Both the position numbers and the translations under genes were made by a program. The notes beneath the pieces were generated by a model, which was not told where the DNA came from, did no database searches, and saw only the letters and a list, made by a program, of their open reading frames with translations. A stretch of DNA of 33,506 nucleotides from Chitinophaga pinensis (GTDB taxonomy: Bacteria > Bacteroidota > Bacteroidia > Flavobacteriales > Flavobacteriaceae), in assembly GCA_943324925.2 (NCBI GenBank), contig CALPNL020000002.1:1-33506 (forward strand), given 5' to 3'. Shown piece by piece: positions 1 through 8,988 of this stretch; positions within the stretch are counted from its first letter, which is position 1, and each line of letters opens with the position of its first letter.

Positions 1-1
1 A

Positions 2-1471
2 AAGGAAGGTCGAGATATCTTATCATTAGATTTAAATACATTAGAATATAGAGCAGCTAAAAAAGCGTCTTTTGGAACATTAGAATTAACCAAAACAATC
101 TCTAAACCAATTGATCGCTTCAAAATATTGGTAACTGGAAAAGACAAAGCGGGAGAATTTTACCGAAAGAGTTTTGCATCTATGTTTGCCTATGTTTCGA
201 ATAGAATTCCTGAAATAGCAGATGAATTGTACAAAATTGACGATGCCATGAAAGCAGGTTTTGGTTGGGAAAATGGTCCTTTCGAAATTTGGGATGCCAT
301 TGGAGTAACCAAAGGAATTGAAATAATGAAAGCTGAAGGTTTAGAACCCAATTCTTGGGTGAATGATATGTTAGATTCTGGAAATTCGAGTTTCTATTCA
401 GTAAAAGATGGCGCAACCTATTATTATTCTATTCCAAATAAAGTACAAACTAAAGTCCCTGGCCAAGATGCTTTTATCATCTTAAATAACATTCGCGAAA
501 GTAAAAAAGTATGGAGTAATAGCGGGGCGATTATTCAAGATTTAGGTGATGGGATTTTAAATTTAGAATTCCAATCAAAAATGAATACTATTGGTGGCGA
601 CGTCTTACAGGCAATCAACAAAGCCATTGATTTATCTGAAAAGGATTATCAAGGTTTGGTTATTGGAAATCAAGCAGCAAATTTTACTGTGGGAGCCAAT
701 ATCGGAATGATATTTATGATGGCTGTTGAACAAGAATATGACGAATTAAATATGGCCATTAAAATGTTCCAAGATACCATGATGCGAGTTAGATACTCTG
801 GTATTCCAGTAATTGTAGCGCCCCACGGAATGACTTTAGGAGGTGGATGCGAGATGAGCATGCATGCCGATAAAGTGGTGGCTGCTGCTGAATCTTATAT
901 CGGACTCGTGGAATTTGGAGTTGGTGTAATTCCCGGTGGAGGTGGCTCTAAAGAAATGACATTGAGAGCTTCTGATTTATTCCGAAAAAATGATGTTGAA
1001 TTAAATGTGCTACAAGAATATTTCTTAACTGTAGCCATGGCAAAAGTTTCAACTTCTGCCTATGAAGCTTTTGATTTAGGCATCTTACAACACGGAAAAG
1101 ACATTGTTGTAGTCAATAAAGACCGACAAATTGCTGAAGCTAAAAAGCACGCTTTATTAATGGCAGAAGCTGGTTATACCCAACCTATTCGCCGTAATGA
1201 CGTTAAAGTTTTAGGAAAACAAGCCTTGGGAATGTTCTTAGTTGGAACTGATCAAATGGAGGCTGGAAAATACATTTCAGAGCACGACAAGAAAATCGCA
1301 AATAAACTGGCTTATGTTATGGCAGGAGGAGATTTATCAGAACCTACTTTGGTATCAGAACAATATTTATTAGACATAGAAAGAGAAGCCTTTTTGAGTT
1401 TGTGTACCGAAAGAAAAACACTGGAGAGAATTCAGTTTATGTTAACTAAGGGAAAACCGTTGAGAAATTAA
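2..1471 (+). CDS. 3-hydroxyacyl-CoA dehydrogenase / enoyl-CoA hydratase, 5'-truncated by window edge
   Basis: C-terminal part of a bifunctional beta-oxidation enzyme that hydrates trans-2-enoyl-CoA and oxidises the 3-hydroxyacyl-CoA. The frame is open back to base 2 (KEGRDILSLDLNTLEYRAAK), so the TTG at 128 in the ORF track is not the real start; the NAD-binding N-terminal domain lies outside the window. Visible are the 3HCDH C-terminal helical region (GFGWENGPFEIWDAIG) and then a crotonase domain with the oxyanion-hole type segments GNQAANFTVGANIGM and GMTLGGGCEMSMHADK, followed by GVGVIPGGGGSKE. The domain order (dehydrogenase first, crotonase last) is the reverse of E. coli FadB and, as I recall, is the usual Bacteroidetes arrangement. 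It is followed by thiolase and acyl-CoA dehydrogenase genes on the same strand, so it is probably the upstream gene of a fad operon. Confidence 0.93.
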   Translation, partial: KEGRDILSLDLNTLEYRAAKKASFGTLELTKTISKPIDRFKILVTGKDKAGEFYRKSFASMFAYVSNRIPEIADELYKIDDAMKAGFGWENGPFEIWDAIGVTKGIEIMKAEGLEPNSWVNDMLDSGNSSFYSVKDGATYYYSIPNKVQTKVPGQDAFIILNNIRESKKVWSNSGAIIQDLGDGILNLEFQSKMNTIGGDVLQAINKAIDLSEKDYQGLVIGNQAANFTVGANIGMIFMMAVEQEYDELNMAIKMFQDTMMRVRYSGIPVIVAPHGMTLGGGCEMSMHADKVVAAAESYIGLVEFGVGVIPGGGGSKEMTLRASDLFRKNDVELNVLQEYFLTVAMAKVSTSAYEAFDLGILQHGKDIVVVNKDRQIAEAKKHALLMAEAGYTQPIRRNDVKVLGKQALGMFLVGTDQMEAGKYISEHDKKIANKLAYVMAGGDLSEPTLVSEQYLLDIEREAFLSLCTERKTLERIQFMLTKGKPLRN

Positions 1472-1474
1472 AAA

Positions 1475-1560
1475 TAGATAAAAGATTATAGACAGATAGA
1501 TGAAAGATAAATTCTGTTATTGAAAAAAACTATCAATCTATTATCTCATTGTCTATCATC
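1475..1560. repeat. Degenerate heptamer array with inverted arms between beta-oxidation genes
   Basis: The spacer holds AGA triplets at 1476, 1483, 1490, 1498 and 1505, spaced 7, 7, 8 and 7 nt, in units like TAGATAA, AAGATTA and TAGACAG. After a 20-25 nt centre, the complementary TCT triplets appear at 1537, 1544 and 1552, spaced 7 and 8 nt (CTATTATCTCATTGTCTATC). The whole is an imperfect inverted structure just upstream of the thiolase start. Its function is unknown; it could be a short interspersed palindrome or an mRNA-stabilising or attenuating hairpin in the operon. Confidence 0.5.
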
Positions 1561-1575
1561 AAAAAAATAGAAAAA

Positions 1576-2757
1576 ATGAAAACAGCCTATATCGTTAAAG
1601 CATACAGAACAGCCGTTGGAAAAGCACCTAAAGGCTTATTTAGATTTAAGCGCCCGGATGAATTAGCAGCGGAAACCATCCAATTTATGATGAATGAATT
1701 ACCAGAATTCGACAAAAAACGCATCGATGACGTAATGGTTGGAAATGCCATGCCAGAGGCTGAACAAGGTTTGAATATGGGACGATTGATTTCCTTAATG
1801 GGATTAAAAATCGAAGATGTCCCTGGGGTAACTGTCAATAGATATTGTGCCTCGGGACTTGAAACTATTGGAATGGCAACAGCTAAAATCCAATCAGGAA
1901 TGGCAGATTGTATAATTGCAGGAGGTGCGGAAAGTATGAGTTTTATTCCAATGGGAGGTTATAAACCAACACCAGATTATGCTGCTGCAAAAGCAGGGAA
2001 TGAAGATTACTATTGGGGAATGGGATTAACTGCAGAAGCGGTTGCTCAACAATACAATATTTCTAGAACAGACCAAGATGAATTTGCTTTTAACTCGCAT
2101 ATGAAGGCATTGAAAGCACAATCGGAAGGTAAATTTGACAAACAAATTGTTCCTATAACTATTGAGCAAACTTTCATCAATGAAAATGGAAAAAAAGAAA
2201 CCAAATCATATGTTGTGAATAAAGATGAAGGTCCTAGAGCAGCAACTTCGTTAGAAGCTTTGGCTGGACTACGTCCTGTCTTTGCTGCAGACGGAAGTGT
2301 AACAGCAGGAAATTCTTCCCAAATGAGTGACGGCGCGGCATTTGTTTTAATTATGAGTGAAGAAATGGTTAAAGAATTCAACCTCACTCCTATTGCAAGA
2401 TTAGTAAATTTTGCATCTGCAGGTGTTGAACCAAGAATTATGGGAATTGGCCCTGTGAAAGCAATACCAAAAGCATTAAAACAAGCAGGATTACAATTAA
2501 AAGATATTGATTTAATTGAACTAAATGAAGCTTTCGCCTCTCAATCATTAGCAGTAATTAGAGAATTGGGGTTAAATCCTGACATTGTAAATGTAAATGG
2601 AGGAGCCATTGCTTTAGGCCATCCACTTGGTTGCACTGGAGCTAAATTATCGGTTCAATTGTTCGATGAAATGAAATTACGAGGTAGTAAATACGGCATA
2701 GTAAGTATGTGTGTAGGAACAGGACAAGGTAGCGCAGGAATATTTGAATTATTTTAA
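1576..2757 (+). CDS. fadA: Acetyl-CoA C-acyltransferase (3-ketoacyl-CoA thiolase)
   Basis: Cleaves 3-ketoacyl-CoA with CoA to acetyl-CoA and a shortened acyl-CoA, the last step of beta-oxidation. The full thiolase fold is present at the usual length (393 aa). The nucleophilic cysteine is about residue 91 in [37 protein letters not shown] (catalytic His) and [10 protein letters not shown] (second catalytic Cys) follow near the C-terminus. I prefer the ATG at 1576 ([15 protein letters not shown]) to the TTG at 1549 in the track, because thiolases begin directly with this beta-strand and the nine extra codons lie in the repeat-like spacer. It sits between the dehydrogenase/hydratase and an acyl-CoA dehydrogenase. 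A biosynthetic acetoacetyl-CoA thiolase role is possible, but the context favours degradation. Confidence 0.93.
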   Translation: MKTAYIVKAYRTAVGKAPKGLFRFKRPDELAAETIQFMMNELPEFDKKRIDDVMVGNAMPEAEQGLNMGRLISLMGLKIEDVPGVTVNRYCASGLETIGMATAKIQSGMADCIIAGGAESMSFIPMGGYKPTPDYAAAKAGNEDYYWGMGLTAEAVAQQYNISRTDQDEFAFNSHMKALKAQSEGKFDKQIVPITIEQTFINENGKKETKSYVVNKDEGPRAATSLEALAGLRPVFAADGSVTAGNSSQMSDGAAFVLIMSEEMVKEFNLTPIARLVNFASAGVEPRIMGIGPVKAIPKALKQAGLQLKDIDLIELNEAFASQSLAVIRELGLNPDIVNVNGGAIALGHPLGCTGAKLSVQLFDEMKLRGSKYGIVSMCVGTGQGSAGIFELF

Positions 2758-2785
2758 TTAGATAATTAGAATCAAAAACATAGTC

Positions 2786-4576
2786 ATGATAGAAAAAACA
2801 AGAGGAGGTCAATTCCTAGTAAAAGAAACAAAATGTGAAGCTATTTTCACACCTGAAGACTTCAATGAGGAGCAATTAATGATGCGAGATTCAGTAAAAG
2901 AATTTGTAGACAAAGAGATTTGGCCCTACAAAAACCGATTTGAAAATAAAGATTTCGCCCTAACTGTGGAAACAATGAAAAAGGCAGGAGATCTCGGATT
3001 TTTGAGTGTTGCAGTGCCAGAATCTTATGGCGGAATGGGAATGGGATTTGTAAATACCGTGCTGGTTTGCGATTATATTTCAGGCGCCACTGGTTCGTTT
3101 TCAACTGCATTTGGTGCACATACAGGAATTGGTACTATGCCAATAACATTGTATGGAACTGAAGAACAAAAGCAAAAGTATGTTCCAAAACTAGCATCTG
3201 GCGAATGGTTTGGTGCTTATTGCTTGACAGAACCAGGAGCTGGATCGGATGCAAATTCTGGAAAGACAAAAGCAGTTTTATCAGATGACGGAACACATTA
3301 CAAAATTACAGGACAAAAAATGTGGATTTCAAATGCTGGATTTTGTTCTTTATTTATAGTATTTGCAAGAATTGAAGATGACAAAAACATTACTGGTTTT
3401 ATTGTTGAAAATGATTCTAGTAATGGAATTTCAATGGGCGAAGAAGAACATAAATTAGGAATTCGTGCTTCTTCAACTCGTCAAGTTTTCTTTAATGAAA
3501 CTAAAGTACCTGTTGGAAATATGCTGTCTGAAAGAGGAAATGGATTCAAAATAGCCATGAATGCTTTGAATGTTGGAAGAATAAAATTGGCAGCAGCTTG
3601 TTTAGACGCTCAACGTAGAGTAACTACAGGAGCTATAAATTATGCTGTAGATAGAGTTCAATTCAATACTTCTATTTCTCAATTTGGTGCTGTTAGACAA
3701 AAAATAGCGGAAATGGCAACCTCTTGTTATGCTGGTGAAAGCGCAACTTACAGAGCCGCAAAAGATATTGAAGATCGAATAATTGCAAGAGAATCAGAAG
3801 GTGCATCACATCAAGAAGCAGAATTAAAAGGTGTTGAAGAGTATGCTATTGAGTGTTCGATTCTGAAAGTAGCCGTTTCTGAAGACGTACAAAAATGCGC
3901 TGATGAGGGAATTCAGATTTTTGGAGGAATGGGTTTTTCAGAAGATACTCCAATGGAAAGTGCCTGGCGTGACGCTAGAATAGCCCGCATTTATGAAGGT
4001 ACGAATGAAATTAACCGAATGCTTTCCGTTGGAATGTTAATAAAAAAAGCAATGAAAGGTCATGTTGACTTGTTGGGGCCTGCATCACAAGTTCAAGAAG
4101 AATTAATGGGGATTCCGTCATTTGATGTGCCAGATTATTCAGAACTATTTGCGGAAGAAAAAGAAATGATAGGTAAAATTAAAAAGGCGTTTTTAATGGT
4201 TGCTGGTGGAGCTGTTCAAAAATATGGTCCTGATTTAGAAGGTCACCAACAATTATTAATGGCAGCTGCCGATATGTTAATTGAAATTTATATGGCAGAA
4301 AGCACTATTCTTAGAACAGAAAAAATTGCTAAAAATAATGGCGTAGAAAAAGTTCAGGAACAAATTGCAATGGCTAGATTGTATCTTTATAATGCAGTTG
4401 ATATTATTAATTTAAAAGGTAAAGAAAGTATTATTTCATTTGCTGAAGGCGACGAGCAAAGGATGATGTTAATGGGATTACGTAGATTTACAAAATACAC
4501 TAATATGCCAAATATAGTTGCACTAAGGGAAATAATCACTACAAAATTAGTTGACAAAAATGAATATTGCTTTTAA
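2786..4576 (+). CDS. Acyl-CoA dehydrogenase
   Basis: FAD-dependent enzyme that introduces the trans-2 double bond into acyl-CoA, the first step of beta-oxidation. The acyl-CoA dehydrogenase N-terminal, middle and C-terminal domains occupy roughly residues 25-420. Signature 1 is AYCLTEPGAGSDANSG and signature 2 is QIFGGMGFSEDTPMES; IYEGTNEINRM follows, the region that in many members carries the catalytic base (YEGTNE). At 596 aa it is longer than classical 380-aa members. About 170 extra C-terminal residues form a helical extension like that of very-long-chain (ACADVL-type) enzymes and of many Bacteroidetes homologues. It starts 28 bp after the thiolase stop and is followed by a strong terminator, so it is the last gene of the operon. 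Chain-length preference cannot be read from the sequence. Confidence 0.93.
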   Translation: MIEKTRGGQFLVKETKCEAIFTPEDFNEEQLMMRDSVKEFVDKEIWPYKNRFENKDFALTVETMKKAGDLGFLSVAVPESYGGMGMGFVNTVLVCDYISGATGSFSTAFGAHTGIGTMPITLYGTEEQKQKYVPKLASGEWFGAYCLTEPGAGSDANSGKTKAVLSDDGTHYKITGQKMWISNAGFCSLFIVFARIEDDKNITGFIVENDSSNGISMGEEEHKLGIRASSTRQVFFNETKVPVGNMLSERGNGFKIAMNALNVGRIKLAAACLDAQRRVTTGAINYAVDRVQFNTSISQFGAVRQKIAEMATSCYAGESATYRAAKDIEDRIIARESEGASHQEAELKGVEEYAIECSILKVAVSEDVQKCADEGIQIFGGMGFSEDTPMESAWRDARIARIYEGTNEINRMLSVGMLIKKAMKGHVDLLGPASQVQEELMGIPSFDVPDYSELFAEEKEMIGKIKKAFLMVAGGAVQKYGPDLEGHQQLLMAAADMLIEIYMAESTILRTEKIAKNNGVEKVQEQIAMARLYLYNAVDIINLKGKESIISFAEGDEQRMMLMGLRRFTKYTNMPNIVALREIITTKLVDKNEYCF

Positions 4577-4607
4577 ATCTCGGCACTAGAAATGTTGGTT
4601 TTGGTAT

Positions 4608-4649
4608 AAAGGTCACTTTGTAATTATTTACAAAATGACCTTTTTTTTT
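4608..4649 (+). terminator. Rho-independent terminator of the fad operon
   Basis: AAAGGTCA and TTTGTAA pair with TTACAAA and TGACCTTT around a TTAT loop, with a single C/A mismatch, followed by a run of T. It lies 31 bp after the acyl-CoA dehydrogenase stop. Confidence 0.9.
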
Positions 4650-4738
4650 GATGTTTATATTTTAATATAAAATTAAATAAAAGAAGCTTTTTTATAATTT
4701 TTAAATAGTTAATTTTATGAAAAATTAAATCTCTAATT

Positions 4739-5266
4739 ATGAAAAAAATAATAGTTTTATTCGCTCTCTTAATTTCAGTTATTATTGGCTGTAAATCAAA
4801 TTCTTCAAACGGGGTTACCTCAAAAATAAACGTAATTTTTGAACCAAAAAGTAACAGTAATGTTAATGGAACTGGATTTTTCAGTGAAAAAAATGGTCAA
4901 GTTACTTTTACCGCAAAATTCACAGGATTAAAACCAGGAATTCACGCCATCCATATACATGAAAAATCAGATTGTAGTGCCGCAGATGGAAGTTCTGCCG
5001 GAGGCCATTGGAATCCAACTTTCAAAAAACATGGTAAATTGGGAGAAGGTGAAGCTCACAAGGGAGATATTGGTAATTTTACTGCTGATGAATTTGGAAA
5101 TGGCAGCATTACTTTTACTACCTCAGAATGGAGTATCGGAGGTGATGATACAACTAAAGATATCTTAGGTAAAAGCTTAATCGTTCATCAAGGACCTGAC
5201 GATTACATCTCTCAACCTTCAGGGAATTCAGGAGCTAGAGTAGCATGTTCAGCAATTATCAAATAA
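4739..5266 (+). CDS. sodC: Superoxide dismutase [Cu-Zn], lipoprotein
   Basis: Dismutates superoxide outside the cytoplasm. The N-terminus is a lipoprotein signal (MKKIIVLFALLISVIIGC, lipobox IIGC near residue 18), so it is probably anchored in an envelope membrane facing the periplasm. Metal-ligand motifs are in family order: HAIHIHEKSDC (Cu histidines and disulfide Cys), GGHWNPTFKKHG, GEAHKGDIGNF (bridging and Zn ligands), LIVHQGPDDY (last Cu His) and SGARVACSAI (second Cys and the active-site Arg). At 175 aa it is the normal size for a bacterial SodC with signal peptide. It is monocistronic, between the fad terminator and a gene with its own putative promoter. No promoter of its own was recognised in the very AT-rich leader. 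Confidence 0.95.
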   Translation: MKKIIVLFALLISVIIGCKSNSSNGVTSKINVIFEPKSNSNVNGTGFFSEKNGQVTFTAKFTGLKPGIHAIHIHEKSDCSAADGSSAGGHWNPTFKKHGKLGEGEAHKGDIGNFTADEFGNGSITFTTSEWSIGGDDTTKDILGKSLIVHQGPDDYISQPSGNSGARVACSAIIK

Positions 5267-5310
5267 AAATTAAATTAGCGTAAAACTCATTTTTAATATT
5301 ATAAATTATA

Positions 5311-5318
5311 TAAATTTG
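5311..5318 (+). promoter_or_regulatory. Putative -7 element of the LETM1-related gene
   Basis: TAAATTTG matches the Bacteroidetes TAnnTTTG consensus and lies 17 bp before the ATG at 5336. No clear -33 TTTG was seen, so this is a weak call. Confidence 0.35.
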
Positions 5319-5335
5319 TCGGTATAATTTATGAA

Positions 5336-6535
5336 ATGATAAACCCATCTGCTTCCGGCTGGATAGATAAATTTTTCTCTGATCAAAAGTCGATAACAAA
5401 CCTTGTTATTGAAAGTACTGACGTTTTTTATTCAAATATCAGAAAGACTGGGTTTATTTACGGATATATAGTTAATTTAGACACTAAATTTACTATTGAT
5501 ACCCTGGGATGGACAGAAGATGAAATGTCTAAGGTTGCTTTATTAAATTCCTTATTTAGGATTTATCAAATAAATACCAACGACTCAAATTCTGAAGATT
5601 TTATTTCTAAAACAGTTTTGTTTTATAATGAAATGCATCCTCAAGGGTTTAATTTATTAAAGAAAATTCTTCCTAACAATTCCGCTTCAACTAATCTAGA
5701 GAAAATTATTGATGGGAGAATTCAAACTAATATTGATATTATCAATAAACAGTTTTCCCATGTCCTAACCAACGCCCTTCTTTTTATCGATTTACTAGCC
5801 TTCAATTACTATCTTATAAATGAAACTATTCCTGAAAAATATATTAAAAAAATTGAGGAAACGATCATAGGTATAGTTTCTTTGGCACTTAAAATTAAAT
5901 CCAATAAAACGAACTATGATGATTTACTAATCAAATTATTAGAGGCATCTGTTCGTTATAGTAAGTTTTCTAAAATCAGTATTCAAAATCTCGAGGAATT
6001 AAATTTGGATTATTTTACTATGGATATAGAAAAATATTACTTAATTGATTTGGCTGGGATGGCATTATGGAGTGACGAAAAAATAGAAAAAAACGAAGCC
6101 TTTTTCCTTCATCATTTAGCTGAAATAATGTCGATTTCAGATCAATTTGTTGAAAAGAGTATTCATAATACAAATGAATTTATTAACAAATACAAAGAGG
6201 AAATCCCCTATTTTAAATATTCAAATCCCGTAAAACATTTCTTTGATCATACTACCCAAAATGTGGAAGTATTAATTAGCAGAAATAAAAATCGACTATT
6301 AAAAGAAATAACCGAAAGCAAAGAACTAATGTTACTACTTGCTAAATCTACCCGTAGAGATTTGGATGAAAAGGAAAAGAAAAAAGTAAAAAAACAATTA
6401 TTAGATATTTGTAAAACAATTCCTTCACTTACCATTTTCTTGTTACCAGGCGGTTCATTATTACTTCCTATATTAATAAAATTTATTCCTAAATTATTAC
6501 CTTCCGCTTTTAATGAAAACTTAGAAGAGGGATAA
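5336..6535 (+). CDS. LETM1-related (biofilm-associated type) protein
   Basis: A 399-aa protein of a family I recognise from Flavobacteriia as LETM1-related. Most of it is soluble and helix-rich. The C-terminal 70 residues carry a KKVKKQLLDICKTIPS segment followed by a hydrophobic helix, TIFLLPGGSLLLPILIKF, and KLLPSAF; these resemble the pre-membrane and membrane segment of mitochondrial LETM1 proteins, with a PGG turn inside the helix. No signal peptide is visible. Start: the ATG at 5336 overlaps the stop of a two-codon ATG-AAA-TGA upstream. The stop lies against a hairpin shared with the convergent carbonic anhydrase gene. Its biochemical function is unknown; ion exchange by analogy with LETM1 would be speculation. 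Confidence 0.65.
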   Translation: MINPSASGWIDKFFSDQKSITNLVIESTDVFYSNIRKTGFIYGYIVNLDTKFTIDTLGWTEDEMSKVALLNSLFRIYQINTNDSNSEDFISKTVLFYNEMHPQGFNLLKKILPNNSASTNLEKIIDGRIQTNIDIINKQFSHVLTNALLFIDLLAFNYYLINETIPEKYIKKIEETIIGIVSLALKIKSNKTNYDDLLIKLLEASVRYSKFSKISIQNLEELNLDYFTMDIEKYYLIDLAGMALWSDEKIEKNEAFFLHHLAEIMSISDQFVEKSIHNTNEFINKYKEEIPYFKYSNPVKHFFDHTTQNVEVLISRNKNRLLKEITESKELMLLLAKSTRRDLDEKEKKKVKKQLLDICKTIPSLTIFLLPGGSLLLPILIKFIPKLLPSAFNENLEEG

Positions 6536-6557
6536 AAAAACCACTCGAAAGTGGTTA
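6534..6557 (-). terminator. Terminator of carbonic anhydrase, convergent with the LETM1-related gene
   Basis: AACCACT-CGAA-AGTGGTT hairpin. Read on the minus strand it is followed by seven T, and it overlaps the can stop codon. The plus-strand tail (TAAAATTTT) is poorer, so it serves mainly the minus gene. Confidence 0.8.
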
Positions 6558-7190
6558 AAATTTTAATTGGTATACGTCATCTAAATCTTTATCAGAACTA
6601 AAATTAACTTTTAAATCGGTTACAAAACCGGAATTCAATCCATAAGTCCAACCATGAAGCGTTAAATCCTGACCGTTTTTCCAGGCTGATTGAACAATTG
6701 ATGTTTTAGCTAAATCAAAAACTTGCTCTTTAACGTTTAGTTCTACGAAAGTGTTAAATCGTTCATTTTCATCTGTAATTGAATCTAAATAATCCTGGTG
6801 CAAACGGTAAACATCTTTAATATGTCGGATCCAGTTATCAATAATCCCAATAGAATCATTTCCCATGGCGGCTTTTACACCACCACAACCATAATGACCG
6901 CAAACAATAACATGCTTAACTTTCAATACATTAACTGCATAATCTAAAACACTTAACATGTTCATATCAGAATGCACTACCATATTTGCAATATTTCGAT
7001 GAACAAAAACTTCACCAGGCTTAGCTCCAATAATTTCATTAGCGGGAACGCGACTATCAGAACATCCAATCCACAAAAGTGGCGGAGTTTGACCTTTTGC
7101 CAAGTCCTTAAAATAATTTGGATCTTTTTCTAAAGCGTTTTCAACCCAAATTTTATTATTATCTAATATTTTTTTATAAAAATCACTCAT
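6555..7190 (-). CDS. can: Beta-class carbonic anhydrase
   Basis: Zinc enzyme interconverting CO2 and bicarbonate in the cytoplasm. The catalytic residues sit where expected for the beta class: C43 and D45 in GCSDSRVPANE, H99 and C102 in GHYGCGGVKAA. The sequence runs 211 aa, close to E. coli Can. It begins 92 bp downstream of the stop of the SulP transporter gene on the same strand, and a separate TAnnTTTG element lies in that gap, so it may be both co-transcribed and independently expressed. The pairing with a SulP-type transporter suggests supply or recapture of bicarbonate for carboxylation reactions. A terminator hairpin overlaps its stop codon. Confidence 0.96.
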   Translation of the reverse strand: MSDFYKKILDNNKIWVENALEKDPNYFKDLAKGQTPPLLWIGCSDSRVPANEIIGAKPGEVFVHRNIANMVVHSDMNMLSVLDYAVNVLKVKHVIVCGHYGCGGVKAAMGNDSIGIIDNWIRHIKDVYRLHQDYLDSITDENERFNTFVELNVKEQVFDLAKTSIVQSAWKNGQDLTLHGWTYGLNSGFVTDLKVNFSSDKDLDDVYQLKF

Positions 7191-7239
7191 CGATTTAATT
7201 TTATTACAATTTATGATGTTAGCACTACCGATAAAAATA

Positions 7240-7247
7240 CAAATGTA
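7240..7247 (-). promoter_or_regulatory. Putative -7 element for carbonic anhydrase
   Basis: On the minus strand TACATTTG matches TAnnTTTG about 50 bp before the can start. The -33 half is not convincing. Confidence 0.35.
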
Positions 7248-7282
7248 TGCAAATACTATTCGAAATTCATAGAATAAAATTC

Positions 7283-8923
7283 TTAATTGTTATTTTCCTT
7301 TTTCACCATTTTTCTTTTTACAAAATCATAATGATGTTCAATAGTCACATGGTTTGGAGATTCAATTGAGTTTTCTAAATTATAAGACTTTTTAAACCCT
7401 TTTAATTTTACTTTTATATTATTGTCATTTGCTCTAGTGGCTTTAAATTCTCTAATTAAATCTAAGATATCATGGGCAATATATATCGTTTCCGAAGCAT
7501 CAATAATTACTTTTGTATTTTCTGGTATTTCATTTAAAGTCGATTTGATGGCTGCTTTATTTAAAAAAGAAACTTCTTGTGCTAAATTAATATGAATAAT
7601 ATCTCCATCTAAATATTCCTCTTTCTTAAAACTATAAGCTCTTTTTAAATTCCCTTTTAATACAAATAGTATACTGATAATCATCCCTAAAGCTACTCCT
7701 TTTAATAAATCAGAAAATACAACGGCTAAAAATGTTGCAATAAAAGGGATGAATTGGTATTTTCCTTTAGCCCAAAAATGTAAAATCGTTTTAGGATTTG
7801 CTAATTTATAACCTACTAAAAGTAAAACAGCAGCTAACGTAGCTAATGGGATTTTATTTAAAATAGTTGGGATTGAAATAACACAAATTGTCAATAATAA
7901 TCCATGTATAATTGCAGATAATTTTGATTTTGCACCTGCAGTATTATTAGCAGATGTTCTTACTACAACTGAAGTCATTGGCAAACCACCAAGTAACGAA
8001 CTTATTACATTTCCAATACCTTGAGCTTTCAATTCAACATTGGTATCGGTAAATCTCTTTTGTTCATCCATTCTATCTGCTGCTTCAATACACAATAAAG
8101 TTTCAATTGAAGCCACAATAGCTATTGTAATTCCAATAATCCAAACCTTAGCATTTGCTAAAGCTGAAAAATTAGGTAAAATAAAAATATTCTTAAATTC
8201 CTCGATAGAGTTTGGAACAGGCAAACTAACTAAATGCTCGCTTTTTATAGAAAAACTACTTCCTGAAAAAATGAAAAACTCATTCAATAAAATACTCATA
8301 ATTACAGCTACTAAAGCTGGTGGAACTAGTTTAATCTTATTTAAAAATTCAAATTTAGTCCAAGTAATTAATATAAAAAGTGATAGTAAGGTAATAAAGA
8401 TAGAACCTAATTGAACATGGCTAATCAAATGGAAAATTTCAGAAAAAGTGTTTTCAGAATCAGGTTGCAAGAAAGCCAAGTCACCTTCGTAATCCTTATC
8501 ATAACCAAAAGCATGTGGAATTTGTTTTAAAAAAATAATAACGCCAATACCTGCTAACATTCCTTCAATTACATTAGTTGGGAAATAATTTGAAATACTT
8601 CCTGCCTTAATAAATCCTAAAATCAACTGAAGAATTCCAGCAATAAAAACGGCTGTTAGGAAGATGTCAAAAGCACCTAAGTCGGTTATTGCTGTTAGGA
8701 CAATTGCTGTCAAACCAGCTGCCGGACCAGAAACACTCAAATGGGAAGTGCTTAAATATCCCACAACTATTCCTCCTATTATTCCTGAAATAATACCCGA
8801 AAATAAAGGGGCGCCAGATGCCATTGCAATACCTAAACACAAGGGTAATGCCACCAAAAAAACCACTAAACCAGAAGAAAAATCAGATTTAAGGTTTGCA
8901 AAAAAATTATTGTTTTTTGTCAT
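7283..8923 (-). CDS. SulP-family inorganic anion transporter (probable bicarbonate transporter)
   Basis: Integral inner-membrane anion transporter with about 10-12 hydrophobic segments over residues 15-420 and a C-terminal STAS domain (about 430-530; HINLAQEVSFLNKAAI, KVIIDASETIYIAHD). The SulP signature region is visible at the N-terminus as ALPLCLGIAMASGAPLFSGI and SGPAAGLTAIV. The full length of 546 aa is typical. Substrate cannot be read from sequence: SulP members move sulfate, bicarbonate, nitrate or C4-dicarboxylates. Bicarbonate is inferred from the next gene, a carbonic anhydrase, a pairing that recurs in bacteria, sometimes even as a fusion. No sulfate-assimilation gene is nearby. 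Confidence 0.9.
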   Translation of the reverse strand: MTKNNNFFANLKSDFSSGLVVFLVALPLCLGIAMASGAPLFSGIISGIIGGIVVGYLSTSHLSVSGPAAGLTAIVLTAITDLGAFDIFLTAVFIAGILQLILGFIKAGSISNYFPTNVIEGMLAGIGVIIFLKQIPHAFGYDKDYEGDLAFLQPDSENTFSEIFHLISHVQLGSIFITLLSLFILITWTKFEFLNKIKLVPPALVAVIMSILLNEFFIFSGSSFSIKSEHLVSLPVPNSIEEFKNIFILPNFSALANAKVWIIGITIAIVASIETLLCIEAADRMDEQKRFTDTNVELKAQGIGNVISSLLGGLPMTSVVVRTSANNTAGAKSKLSAIIHGLLLTICVISIPTILNKIPLATLAAVLLLVGYKLANPKTILHFWAKGKYQFIPFIATFLAVVFSDLLKGVALGMIISILFVLKGNLKRAYSFKKEEYLDGDIIHINLAQEVSFLNKAAIKSTLNEIPENTKVIIDASETIYIAHDILDLIREFKATRANDNNIKVKLKGFKKSYNLENSIESPNHVTIEHHYDFVKRKMVKKENNN

Positions 8924-8988
8924 AATACCTAATATAATAATTAATACAAAGAGAGTAACGCTAAATAAATGCGTTAATAAATGAGTAA

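Noticed and set aside
1-130. TTG at 128 as true start of the first gene
   Set aside because: The frame remains open to the window edge and the upstream residues continue the 3HCDH C-terminal region.
8040-8984. Plus-strand ORFs of 124 and 106 aa across the SulP gene
   Set aside because: Antisense shadows; the minus-strand SulP protein is continuous with STAS domain and transmembrane pattern.
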